A program made the translations under genes and the position numbers. Under the pieces are notes generated by a model. The model made no database searches. It saw only the letters and a list, made by a program, of their open reading frames with translations, and was not told the DNA's origin. From Leuctra nigra (lineage: Eukaryota; Arthropoda; Insecta; Plecoptera; Leuctridae), in contig OW203768.1 in NCBI GenBank assembly GCA_934045905.1, positions 19,482,770 through 19,546,769 of the forward strand: 64,000 bases of DNA. Direction: 5' to 3'. Each line of letters opens with the position of its first letter. Position 1 is the first letter of the stretch. Shown piece by piece: positions 23,459-36,100 of this stretch.

Positions 23459-23675
23459 CAAGAGGGAGACAAAGTCTCTGGTGCAACTCAAATCACGAAG
23501 TGTAGGAACATTAACTGCTGGCAAATCAATATTTGCCAAAAACTGGAGGGCTTTTTCTTCTACTATCAAACAATTTTCTCGATAAGACTGACAATATTCA
23601 AATGATTCATACATTTCTAAAGAACTCGAGAGATTTTCTGCTATCACACAAACTTCAACCTTCAACAAACCTACA
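23459..23675 (-). CDS. candidate coding exon upstream of the unrecognised minus gene
   Basis: A minus-strand frame of about 70 codons (ending ...CTRDFVSLL) stops exactly at a strong donor, CTCTTG|gtaagc (23459/23458). It reads like ordinary coding sequence (EEKALQFLANIDLPAVNVPT) and is open to several AG acceptors at 23660-23675. It could be a 5' exon of the gene at 21172-22830, but its exit phase (0) does not match a simple join to the 22830 exon, so an intervening exon would be needed. A short frame with an ATG at about 23863 (MASVGEESGDSLF...) could be the first exon. Confidence 0.4.
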
Positions 23676-23899
23676 CACAACTTGTGATTTTGGGCGCGAA
23701 GAGCACATGGGAATCGTCACCGCCTTCTCGTTTAAAACCATGATCTTCATGGTGATACCAACTCTCAACACGAAAGTTACTAGATTCGGACATTCGGACT
23801 ATGACCATGACGTAAAATTTAACCCCTCGCGAACAACGAGTCGCCGCTCTCCTCACCCACCGACGCCATTTCCGAATTTGTACTTTGCATTTGTTGTGT

Positions 23900-23987
23900 T
23901 TTGAGTCGCCGGTCACGATTTCTCATTTACCTTTGACTTTTTACGATAATAATACCATTTTATAACTGAGGAGGTTGTACGACGCAG
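23900..23987 (+). promoter_or_regulatory. probable 5' UTR exon of the PSIP1-like gene
   Basis: The text gacgcag|gtatgt at 23981-23992 is a good donor. The PSIP1 ATG at 24140 follows an acceptor (tatttcag|g atg), so a non-coding first exon ending at 23987 fits. The start of transcription is not resolved. A possible minus-strand gene starts only about 50-100 bp away, so this may be a divergent promoter. Confidence 0.45.
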
Positions 23988-24139
23988 GTATGTTTATATA
24001 TTTTGTGTAAATGCTTCGCTCTACGGAGCAGAGCAGGAAAGAGAAAAATGATCATTATCAATATTACCTACCTATCGATAATAAGAGGCACTTTTGATTT
24101 GTATTACCTACCTATGGTGATTGATGCTTATATTTCAGG

Positions 24140-27100
24140 ATGAAGGCAATTAAGGTGCCAAAAACTGTAACTACTTTCAGTCCTGGCGATGTGTGTTTCG
24201 CTAAGGTTCGAGGTTTCCCAGCGTGGCCGGCTAAAGTGAGTTTTCAACAACAAGTGTACAAACAAAATCTATCTACTACCTAGGTACCTACCTAACTGCC
24301 TCATGCTCAAAAGAAGTCGCGTCCGCAAGTAGATATTTGCGGGTGTCAGTCCTCAACACCACAAGACCGTGAGCTAATAATCTTATGGACCGAATCCAGT
24401 AGACTAGGGTCACTTGCGTCGATAAATTTGGAAATTCTTTTGAGCATAAGGCTGCTAGTAGGTAGGTAGGTAGTAGGTATCTAGACCTAAGCAGATGCAT
24501 GCAAAAGCCTAGTAGGCGAGCTTCCTATCGGGCCCTTGAAACGGACTAAATTACAAATATTTCAGGTTGTCGCATTGGCCGAGGAAAACGCAGCAAAACA
24601 ATTTCGATATCATGTCGTTTTCTTTGGAACCGGGGAGAGGTACGTTGTCACTCATTAGTTTTTATGTAGGTAGGATGCATGTAAAACACATCTAAACAGG
24701 ATGCTTTGCAAGTGTGTTCCATCAGACTGGAATCTCACTTGCACTGTTTCTGTCATCCTAAGAGTAACATGAGAATGCCGACCAGGATTTTGTGAGAATC
24801 GAACACTTGGAACGATCTTCTCAAACAGCCCTAGCGATACCTCCAGTTGTACTTAGTTACCTACCTAAATTTATGACCTAATGTAAGGTTAGGTGTTTGC
24901 ACCTATATAATTCAGATAATCGAGATCGACGTACCTACGGTATGGACAGCGAGAGTCTGAATTCTCACCAGATGGAGCCACCGTCACTTACTCTGTTAGG
25001 CGGAGAAAGACGTCATTGAAGGTGAGTGCGCAATGAAGTCTTTCTCGGCCTAAAAAGCACTCGGCAGAAAAACTGCTTATCAGCGCATTCTGTTGAGAGT
25101 TCAAACACTTGTTGCACCGACTGTAGTTGTACTAATAATTTAGCTAGTACAAATAGCATGAGATTATCATTCTAGGTTCAAGCAGCTAGTGGCAACTGAC
25201 AAGTCTCATTGACTACAGCTGACCTTACACTTCCTGATCAATGACAGCGCACTTGTCACTTTGTGCTTGCACCTAGACTTAATATTGTGTCCCGTTCAGG
25301 TGCTTTACCAATTAATACTAGAGCAACATTAGAAAAAATAGTTTTTCCACTAGACTAGTTACTCCCCTCTAGGGGTGGGACGTTTAAACGTTTAAACGTT
25401 TAACCGGCAAGCTCGCGTTTAAACGTTTAAACGTTGGTAAACGTTTAATCGCAAAAAGTGTTGACATTTTGTAATACTCAAAACTGTATCAATGAATACC
25501 AAACACCTCTTGTTTTGTCTATTTATTTTGATGTCAGTTCGGCAGAATACTGCGATCAGCTGTTAAGCTTTTACCCCTCCCCATCTGCAAAAAATGTTGA
25601 TATTTGTAATACTATCAAAGAATACCAAACACCACTTGTTTTGTCTATTTATTTTGATGTCAGTTCGTCAGAATACTGCGATCAGCTGTTATGCTTTTAC
25701 CCCTCCCCCTCTAGCTACTATCTCACCCCCACCCCTAAGTCACTTCAAGGCTGAAGCTAAATGCCATTCAACATAATATTGACCATTATTTTTTTGCTGG
25801 CGACATAGCCTCTGGGAATATAAAGAAAGTTCATATCTTCACAATGAGTATAGTAGAATGGAAAGACTGGAAATCACGCGTCATGCGTAATTGGATATAT
25901 TTATAGATCAGTCGAGATGCGGGAGTGCTTGTTTCATAAACAACAAAGTGAAAGTTATTTTGAAAAATGTTGCATTTTAAATTGAAATGTACTTTTATTT
26001 TGATCAGTTGAAGGAAAGTTTTGGGAAGTGTACAATATCAACAAGTGTTGAGAAGCTCTCAAGAATGACACATGGTCTTGAAAGTGGTTGCACAGGGGGA
26101 GAGGCAATAAATATCCTTGTATCATTTTTATGCTCAGTAAACGTTTAAACGTTTAAACGGACATTTTGAGAGCGTTTAAACGTTTACTAAACTGATCAGT
26201 TTTTCCCAGCCCTACTCCCCTCTGAATACAATAGAAATAGGCTCCTCCCCCTACCTTGAAAACTCAGCATAGGGCCATCAGGCCAGGGAGATGCAGCAAA
26301 CATGTATTTAGGGTGATTGTTTTCTTAGTTTAGATAAAGTTGTGCAAGAAAGATATTTAAACAAAGAACGCGACTATTTTCACCAGGTATTTTTACACTC
26401 ACCAAGTGGACTATTGAAAGTGGGTTCTTAAAATTAATATAAAGTTACCCAAATTAAGTTAGGTAACCATAACAAAACTATTTGATGCATGGACAGAACA
26501 TGAATTGTCTAAAATACCAAATAAAAAAAACTTTACTCGTGTGATCGAACCCAGGTTACCAATATACCACCGTGTAGAGAACAGCTTACTTCACACTACT
26601 AAATTCAAGGTGACGGCAGATGAATGCTTTACCATGGAGACCCATGAATTCGATTTACGGGCGGAACTCGCAGAAGGAAATGCTATGGAATGCACTCCCG
26701 GACGGGAATACAGAACGGATACTCTAGTGTACGATAGTGTACGATTTGGCAGTTATCGGAACTGTTTTATCAGTAGATCCAGTACAGTTATATCTTAGGT
26801 TATTGGGCAGTTAATTAATTTAAAAAGAGGATGAAAACACTAGAGAACGGGGAATTTCATTAAGGATGTTTTATTTATTATTGAAAGAGTTGATTTAAAA
26901 GTAATCCTTATTTGACCACGGTTTTGTACCTTCCGAGGTAAGATTCAAAACAAATCTAGTTTGTAGGTACTTCTATCAAAACGCTGCGCTAGTATCCGTT
27001 CTGTATGATCCATAGACCTTGACTTGACCTTGACATTTCATTCTATAGACCTGGTCTGAGTTTAACATTGCAGCAGATTTCACATTTGAAGCCCTACTGC

Positions 27101-30100
27101 CGTCACCTTAAATTTAGTAGTGTGTTCTCTACACGGTGAATATACCTACTAAGCAGACATCATAACCAACCAACCAACTGAGCACTGACAGATAAGGAAT
27201 TCTTTAGCCCTACCATGCAGAATATCACGGTACTGAATGAAACTACCCAATATGAACAATATGGATTTTATTTTTAATTTCTTATCAAAATAATTATGTA
27301 ACGTACTGTATTATGTATTTGTTTTCATTTGAAATTCATTTAAATTTTAAATTCTACTTGGTTGCCTACTATTTTCACCACATGGTGAAAATATCCACTC
27401 ATTTGTATTTTAATTGCATTTTAAGTCTTATCACACAGATAAAAACGAACAGATTATCTTGTGTCAGGAAATTGGCCAGGTATAGGTACCTTCTTATGTT
27501 TAAGTAACAAAATCAGAATCACTACCCCACAATCAGCATGCATGGGCTTTGCAAAAACCTGGTGAAAATAGCCACTCCGTTAAACAAATTATGTGTGAAT
27601 AAGCAATACTGATCCTTATGCATAAACCAATTCAGAATGCTCATTTCAGGAGATACATTTCCAATTATTGAGCGAGCGTAGCGAGCGTCACCACGGTACT
27701 CTTATGGCACTTTCTCTGTGTGTTTGTTTGTTTTTTTGTTTTTTTTTGTGGTCACAGCCCAGGTCAAACCGCTCAAGCAATCGATCTGAAATTTTGCACA
27801 CATACTAACGTAATCTATGCGGTCCCTGGGATCGTTTTTGAACGGGCTCCCGTGATTGGTTCAAATTTAAAAAAAATTATCTTTCGATTGGTTGCTTTGA
27901 TCAATTTGAAATTTAGCAAAAACATTGCAACCAACATTATACCCAATCATAAAAAGTTTCAGCCAAATCATCCTATTGGTTCAAATTTAAAACCATTTTT
28001 CATGTGATTTTTGACATTTAAACTAGAACAGATTGACCGATCAACTTGAAACTTCGCGTGGTCATTGGTACCAACAGTTTAGGTATTTTTGCCAATTTTC
28101 AGTCTAATCTGTCGTTATTTTCAAAAGTTTTGTCATTTTAGGTCATTTTATTCCATAATCTTGAAAAATGTATACTAAATTGTCATCCCTGCCTTCTTTA
28201 AGCTTCTGCTCCAAGGCAAGGCCTGTAGAGCAGCCAAGCTATCCACAATGTACAGTAAAATGAAAGCATTTTTGAGCTAGCGCATAAAATCGGATGCAGT
28301 ACGAAGGCCAAATCATCTAATTGGTTTAAGTCTAAATAATATCTTCTGATTGGTCGACAATCAAAATGTTCACATTAAGTTTAAATCTTGCATGGTAATC
28401 AAGACCAACTTAATATAAAATTTTATATATTGTAAGCCCAATCAGTCAAGTATTAATTGTGATTTTACGAGTTTAGTATGGGATGTCACAAGAGATTTCT
28501 GGAGAAAGTATGTAGGTAAGACTTCACGACACAATGGATCTGTTATTCATCCAGAGTATTATGGAGATTGAAAAATGCAGAGAAAATCGTCTTGTGCCGT
28601 GTCGTGTATCGTGACTATGGGGATGTTGCATGTTCTGTGCTCGCTCATCAACGCGTTACACTGAGGTTTTCCTAGTTTATTAACATTAAGGCCTGACCCA
28701 TGCCGAGATTGTAATGGCAGGTGAAATCACTCTTATAAATTCGTTCCTTACAAATTTACAGTTTTATAAATTGTTTGGAAACTGCAATATTTTGTTGAAA
28801 ATCGTTTGAACAGCTACCTTACTACATTTAGGTACCTACGAACATTTGGACTGTTGGCCAATTTAAATTTTTTAGCATGTTGGGAGTTTGTGACACATAG
28901 GGTTATTTTTAACGAAGTAGTTGAGTACCTAATCAATCCTCATAGGTTGAAAAATGTGGGTCTACAGTGTCATATCCGTTTTCAAGACGTTTTTTTTACA
29001 TGTTTCCCATGTCAAGTCATAAACTTTTGGTTCAAATAAATTAATCTTTTGCAGAGGTCTGATGAAGGGAGACGAAATGTTTGATTACTTATCCAACAAG
29101 ACAAAGTTCGTTAAGTCAGTGAAGAGGAAAGGGTTTCAAGAAGGAATGGAAGAGATCGAACAATACCTCTCTCATAAAGGTCTTGGAGGTACTCCAAAGG
29201 ATTCTGGCGCTGATGTTCCGGTACGTGTTTTCTCCGGAGAGTCTACATTGGACATATTGTTATACTGTGTGTGTTTTATTTTCTGTCAATTATGTACACT
29301 CGGCAATTCATAAAACGGTATTTGAAAGAAATGGATGGCCTGAAATAAATGTGATGGCATCATCTGATGAAGTCTATACTTACTCGTCATCTACCTCTAG
29401 TAGGTGAGCTCTGATTTCATTGATAATAACAAGGATTGATTTTCAATGAACCTGACCAGCAGCCAATCTGTTTCGTTCAAATACCGTTTTATAAATTGTC
29501 GAGTGTACCTTACCTACACAATCTCACTTATTTTCTAGTATGTTTTGGCACATTAACAAGGACAGTATTTTCGTTATTACCTTCAATAACGAAATGATCA
29601 ATAACTCAATAACATGATAATATGATCAATAACTTAAATGATCCTCTTCACATAGAAATTTATTTGCTTAGGCAACAGGTAACGGTGAAGATAAATCGGC
29701 AGCCGATGTGAGCATTGTAAACGAGGCGGAGGAGACATTAGACGATGCTCGAGAGACAACTGATGACGAGTCTTTGGTAATCGACGAGACCCGGTCTGAC
29801 GAAAATAAAAAGAAAATTGCAGCCGTTAAGAAAAGAGCATCTGCTACTCGCAAGAAACAGCAAGCAGCAGAAACGGAAACAGTATGTTGCTTGGTGTTAG
29901 CATGTCTAGGCTAAGTTACATACAATCTTAAGCTGGGTCCATATAGACCGTTTTGCGTTTTCCGTTAACCTAGCATAAAAAATTAACATCTTGGCAGCGA
30001 GTTCATTCAGAACGCATGCGGGCAAGGCACTTTCATGTCACTCATAAATTAGTTCAGTAAAAGTTATAACTATATCGCGAAATAACAGAAATTGATGAAT

Positions 30101-33100
30101 ACCTTAGTGTCTACAATCAATTGCAATGGCATATTTTATTACAGCACATATTCATTCAAATTCTTGCGAGATCTAGATGTCTCTTCACCAAAAGCACCAC
30201 TTGACAGATTGCAATTGTTTTTATCACGATCTTCTGAACAAGGTGTCTGACACATTTTTCTTCATGCCTCGTTCAAAACAATTGCAATCTGTCAAATACT
30301 GCTTTTGGTGAATGGATATCTAGTTTTCACAAAAATTTGAATGAATGTGTGCTGTAATGAAATATGCTGAATATATTTGATTGTCGACACTGAGGTACTA
30401 AGCATCAATTTCAGTTATTTCGCGATGTAATTATAGCATTTACTGAACTCGTTGTGAATGACATGAAAATACCTTGTCCGCACGCGCAGATGGTGTGGTG
30501 CACTCATGTGAGTGGCCATCTTATACTAACTTTTACTTTTGTAAAACTTTCGTTGGTACTTTTAGTTTCGAATTCATTTGAAAAATGCATGAAAAATGTG
30601 TGTTCCAATTGGCTGTGTACATTTCCATACACCATCAACTTTCTATTGTTACATGAGTGGATTGTTACAGCCAAGTCCTGCAACCAAACGCCCCAGATTT
30701 ATGCCTGCGTCGACGCCAACAGAAGCAGCGGTCACTTCTCGCTCAGGGCGAAAGATAAAGCCCAAGAAATTCTCCGATGATGTGGACGAAAGTACAGACG
30801 ATTCCGGACGCGCGAAGAAAGACATTGTGCCGGCGCCTACTTATTCCAATCCAAAGATCATCGATTACTTCGAATGTGACGAGCTTTCTGCTCCTAATTA
30901 CACTGAAGAAGAGGACAGTGAGGGAATGCCAATTAGAGGTAACTATGGCTTATTCTCTTATTATTCTTGTTTAAGGTGGATCTTACCTTTCAAAATGTGT
31001 TGAAATTTGTATTGATCTTGGTATATATGTACTTAAAATGTAACATAAAATTAATAAAAAAATTCTAGGTCGACAATTTTCCGGAAAATCGTTGGAAAAT
31101 CGAATTTTAAATTAGGCTAATTTTTGCCCCCAGAACTTTGAAATCACATTTTGGAATACGCTAAGATTTTGTTATAATACCCTTTGAACTGTATATTTTG
31201 TTGTGGGTTGTTTTGTAACACATATGCATTTCCCCAGAAGAGTAAAAAAAAAAAATTAATCCCATTAAATATCACATAAATTATCGTCATCTGATGCCTG
31301 TATCTTTAAGACGGATATTTCAAATGTAATGCAAACTAATTCATCACACTCGTGAAACATCGCTGAATTTAATGGTGAAAGATTCACATTGATTGGAGTC
31401 ATATTAACGTTATTCTGGGGGAAAAAGTGACGCCGCGCGGGCTGTAGATTTTCTGGACCAGTACGAGGACCAGTATCTGCAATTCATGCTTCTGTAGAAA
31501 CGCGCTCCTNNNNNNNNNNNNNNNNNNNNNNNNNNNNNNNNNNNNNNNNNNNNNNNNNNNNNNNNNNNNNNNNNNNNNNNNNNNNNNNNNNNNNNNNNNN
31601 NNNNNNNNNNNNNNNNNNNNNNNNNNNNNNNNNNNNNNNNNNNNNNNNNNNNNNNNNNNNNNNNNNNNNNNNNNNNNNNNNNNNNNNNNNNNNNNNNNNN
31701 NNNNNNNNNTCTATATCAAACCTTCAAACAATGATTCTTATTTAAAAAGGATAATATGTAAATTAGATGTTTCTCATCTTAAGAAAATTTTTAAAAATAT
31801 GAATTTTGATATTTTGATTTTTTTATAGGTAGGTAGGTGTATTGTGTGTGGTCAGTTTGTCTGGAACGAAATTGCGATTCCTTTTTCGATATTCATAACA
31901 GTCGGGCAAATATAGACATTTATAGTTCCCTCTAAAACTGCTCCAAACCGACCGATGCTGGCAACAAATTGATGACCGCCCTTAACAGTAGAGATACTAC
32001 CTAATCTTTAATGCAAGGATCAATTTCAAGGATCGAACAATCAATGACAACATAAGTTCAATTATGTTGAGCATGCAAGTTGACTCAAGTTGATAAATAT
32101 TACTTATCGAATCACTTTGTTTGTGAAGAGACATTTTGTCAGGTCCATACAATTATGATCAAAAGTGTGTCTTTTGTGATATGAAGACATTCCAGAAAGT
32201 GTAGTCAACAGCCGTTTAGGTATATATTTTTTTTAACTAGCTGGTATTTAGGCCATAACTTGGTTTATAGCTAGTAGCAAACCACTAGTACTTGGTGGAT
32301 TCACACGGCCGTTCCAAACTTCCCTAGTTTGCCGAAGTTCCGAATCGCCGTTCCAAAAACTTCCGTGTGAACTATGAAAGTTTGGAACTCAATCTTCGCA
32401 GTTCAAATCTTTTCATAGTTCACACAGGAGTTTTTGGAACGGCGATTCGAAACTTTGGCAAACTTAAGAAGTTTGGAACGGCCGTATGAATCCACCTGTA
32501 GAAGGAAACCTACAATGCAATCCTTGAATTAGAATTGAATTATGCATGTCATTGTTATCAATAGTTAATTGTCAGGGGAAACGTGATTATGAAAACATGG
32601 AGGGAGAGCCCCCAAATAGAACGCAGTCCGGGGCGCATAACCCTGGGAAAATTTTGAATACTAGTAACAGTAATGAAAATGATCTGTCTAGATGCGATTT
32701 GTAGTACTCAATTTTAAGAATTTTTACTCGAAAAAAGTGGGTGGATGCTGGACATGTGAGAGTGAGGAGCGAAAAAAAAGTGAGGGGACGCGTGTACCCT
32801 AGTCTGCCCGCAAATTAAGCACTAATTATTATAGCTTGTCCTGTCATCAGTTGAAGTTTGGCTGTGTCCCTTTCTATGACATTCTAGAGTATTTTTTAAG
32901 TTTTATTCAAATCTTAAGATGTTCCCATGCTTCTATTTTTATGATTCTGTCCTGGCATCTGCATTTGGTAGCTGGGCACCTACCTACAAAGCTTACACTG
33001 CATGAATATCAAAATAAAAATGAAAATCCGAATCTAGATTCTAGATTTGTTATTCTGACACATTGGTAGGGTTGTCTGATAAAGGTTTGATGGTATCATC

Positions 33101-36100
33101 CCATGAAGTCTGTGCTAATGCATTATCTAACTCTAGTAGGTGAGCTCTGATTTCTTTGATAATAACAAGTATTTATTATCAAGGAACCTGGCCAGCAGCC
33201 AATCCGTTTTGTGGAAAGTAGTACTGTTTTTAATTGGTTTGAGTGTACCTATAGGCCTGTTTGTTGAGCTTACTCAGAGACCATGCTCAGACCTATTCTG
33301 AACTGCTCTCAGTTGCTCTAACATCCACTAGCCCTATATTTCCTGTAGGCCAACGAACACAATCACCTGTTCCAAGATACTTGGAGCAGTTATGAGGAGC
33401 CCAACAAACAAACCTACTGAGTACAGTACGTCCAGTGAGCGTGTAGCCAGTTCAGCAAATGCTGTGTAAAATTCAACAATGGGTTTAGCTTGTAATCCTG
33501 AGTGTTTTGACGCGTGTGCGGTTGTAAATATCTCTCAACGACTGCAGGTGTTCTGGAAAGGGTTGTTTTGTTGTGGTGCCAAATATCTTTCAATGCAGTT
33601 GGCTTTTAAAATTCAAGGAAAGTTGTTTAAAATGGCAACAGTGTAGGTGGAAGGGGTGGCAGGTCATAAAAAGAGTTGTATCTTGTCAGAGCTTAACGGT
33701 CGAACAAGGGTCGAACAATACTGCTCATCTTATGAAAGGAAAGGCTACACGCTCGCTGGACGTACTATACAAGAATGTTTGGCAAAAAATCATTAATGGC
33801 GTTTTCGACTGGCCACACTGGGGCTGCAATGGGTTTGCACTGAAGTGACGTCACCATACAAAACTCAATGCTAATTTCAAACGGAGTGCAAACCCAGTGC
33901 GGCCAGCCGAAAACGCCATAAGTAGTACCTACTCTGAATGAGAATTATTAATCTAATTCTGCAGGTTAGAGATGGGACATTCGATTCGATTTTTTGAAAT
34001 ATCAATATTTTTCAATCGATATATCGATTTTTTGAATCGATTTTTTCGTTTCGATATATCGTTGAATCGATTCATTTCAGTGAAAAATCGAATCGAAACC
34101 ACCGACCTCGCAAAAGTGTTAATAATGCATTGTTTATTTTTTAGTTATAAATTTTAATATAGATAATTTTTTTTATTTTGATCTTGTATTTATGTTTCCG
34201 AGGGTGTGATTCTTTCCTGTTCCGAGCTATCGGAGAGTACTAAAATCGTTCTTCTATCAAATTCGAGCACTCGCGCCACCTTTTTTAAGCATAAATCTGA
34301 TCTGTGACGTCTCAACTCTCCTTCCATCCGCCTGCTCTTTGGTTCAAGAAACAAAAACACGGACTTATAATCAACTTTGAATTTTATTAACAGTTTTCTC
34401 CTTAAAATTATTGAATTTTGCACTGTAAGCTCTTACTAAAAATCGATTCGATATATCGATAAATCGATTTTTTTGGTTCGATAATCGATTGAATCGATAT
34501 TTTGCTTTCGATTCGATTCGATATATCGATATTTTCCATTCGATGTCCCATCTCTACTGCAGGTTACCTATTTATTATGGGGAAATTATTAAAATACCTA
34601 AGTACTTAATTTTATTTAGATTTTGTATGTTAGATTTTGTGCCACATAAATGTACCTAGGTACATATTTTGCCTGTTTATGTGAATTGCATTTTTATTCT
34701 TTGGTTTTTTCATCACATTTTTAAAATATTCAAATATTTGGAATGTTTTGTTTTAACTTTTTTATGAACAAGTGTTGGTACCAATGAGTTTGTCCATTGT
34801 ACTCATTTAAGCACCTTGACTTGACCTTGATTATGATTGGCTAAATTCAAATATTTGGAATGTCTTGGTTTTTACTTGAAATTGGCATGTTGCTGAATGA
34901 CAATTTTCTAGGTAGGCTAGTGGCTACTAGGTAGGTACCTAGTAGATGAAAGCAGCCAGTATTCCTAAAAAGTTTCTGTTTATATGAAAGTCAGTATTAC
35001 CAATTCAATTTTCAACACTCAGATTAACATACCTGTGTAGGTAGTATGTACGTCTGCAATACTACAATGGAAACTATGCTAAAAGTGAAACAAGAACCTG
35101 TAAATGATGGTTATGAAGAAGTTCCTCGTCAACCTGTCAAAAGAAAATTTAAAGCAATAGCTTTCAATAGCAGGTATAATTTAAGGTCAAGACCTAAAAT
35201 CAAACTCGAACCTCAGGATGACAATAACGAGATTCAACCTATTCCGTCAGTTCCTTCTCGGTCTGTCAATAGTTCATCTAAGTCGACATCTTTTAATTGC
35301 AATTACGACTTGCGACCAAGATTACATATAAAAATTGAACCTGAGGATTACACCGACGAGATTCAACCTGTTCTGGCTGCTGTCCCGTCAAAACGGGAAA
35401 CAAAAACTGAAAAACGTAAAGGAAAAATGTACGTTAAGGTGTGCAAATCCCCACTTCAGCCTTTACTTGTTCCGAAGGTCACAAGAAAATATCGCCGCAA
35501 GCAAAAGTCACAAAGTATGATGAAATCAATGTGTGTCAATCCTATAGCATTTGGGGAGAGTTCTACAAATCACATAGAAATAAGTAATGTAGATAAGTGC
35601 ATAACAAAATGTTCAGTGAAACGAGAGCATGTGAGTGATACTCTAAGGAAGAAAAGATATCAGCAAAGATTGTCTGACCAGAGTCCTACTATTATTCAAC
35701 TTTCAAAAGAAAAGCTATGCAAGAAGAAATCTAAACACATGAACAGTGGGGAATCTAGTCGAAGTCCCGAGAGGAATGGAATTCCGTTAATGCTGCATAA
35801 TGCAAGCAAAAATCCTAATTTTGCAGTCCCCAATTCTGATAGCAGAAAAGTGTTTTCTAAATTTTTCGCCAGCCCAAAGGAAGCAGAAACAAGCATTTGT
35901 GATCCTTGTGAGCCCACAGGAGCTCGTTTGTTTGTCGTCGATGAAGATGTGGCCAACACTCGTGTTTCAAGCTCTCAATTAGCAAACAGTATAATTGAAT
36001 TAGATGAGCCACATGCCAAAGCTATGAAACGGGAAATATTGTCTGAAAATGAAAATGATTTCGTAGCTGATCAAAACATCAGTTGCGTACCCCTCCACAA

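Noticed and set aside
25377..25445. CRISPR-like or satellite array of GTTTAAACG repeats
   Set aside because: The words are the subterminal array of a hAT-like element with an exact 8-bp duplication, in an animal genome.
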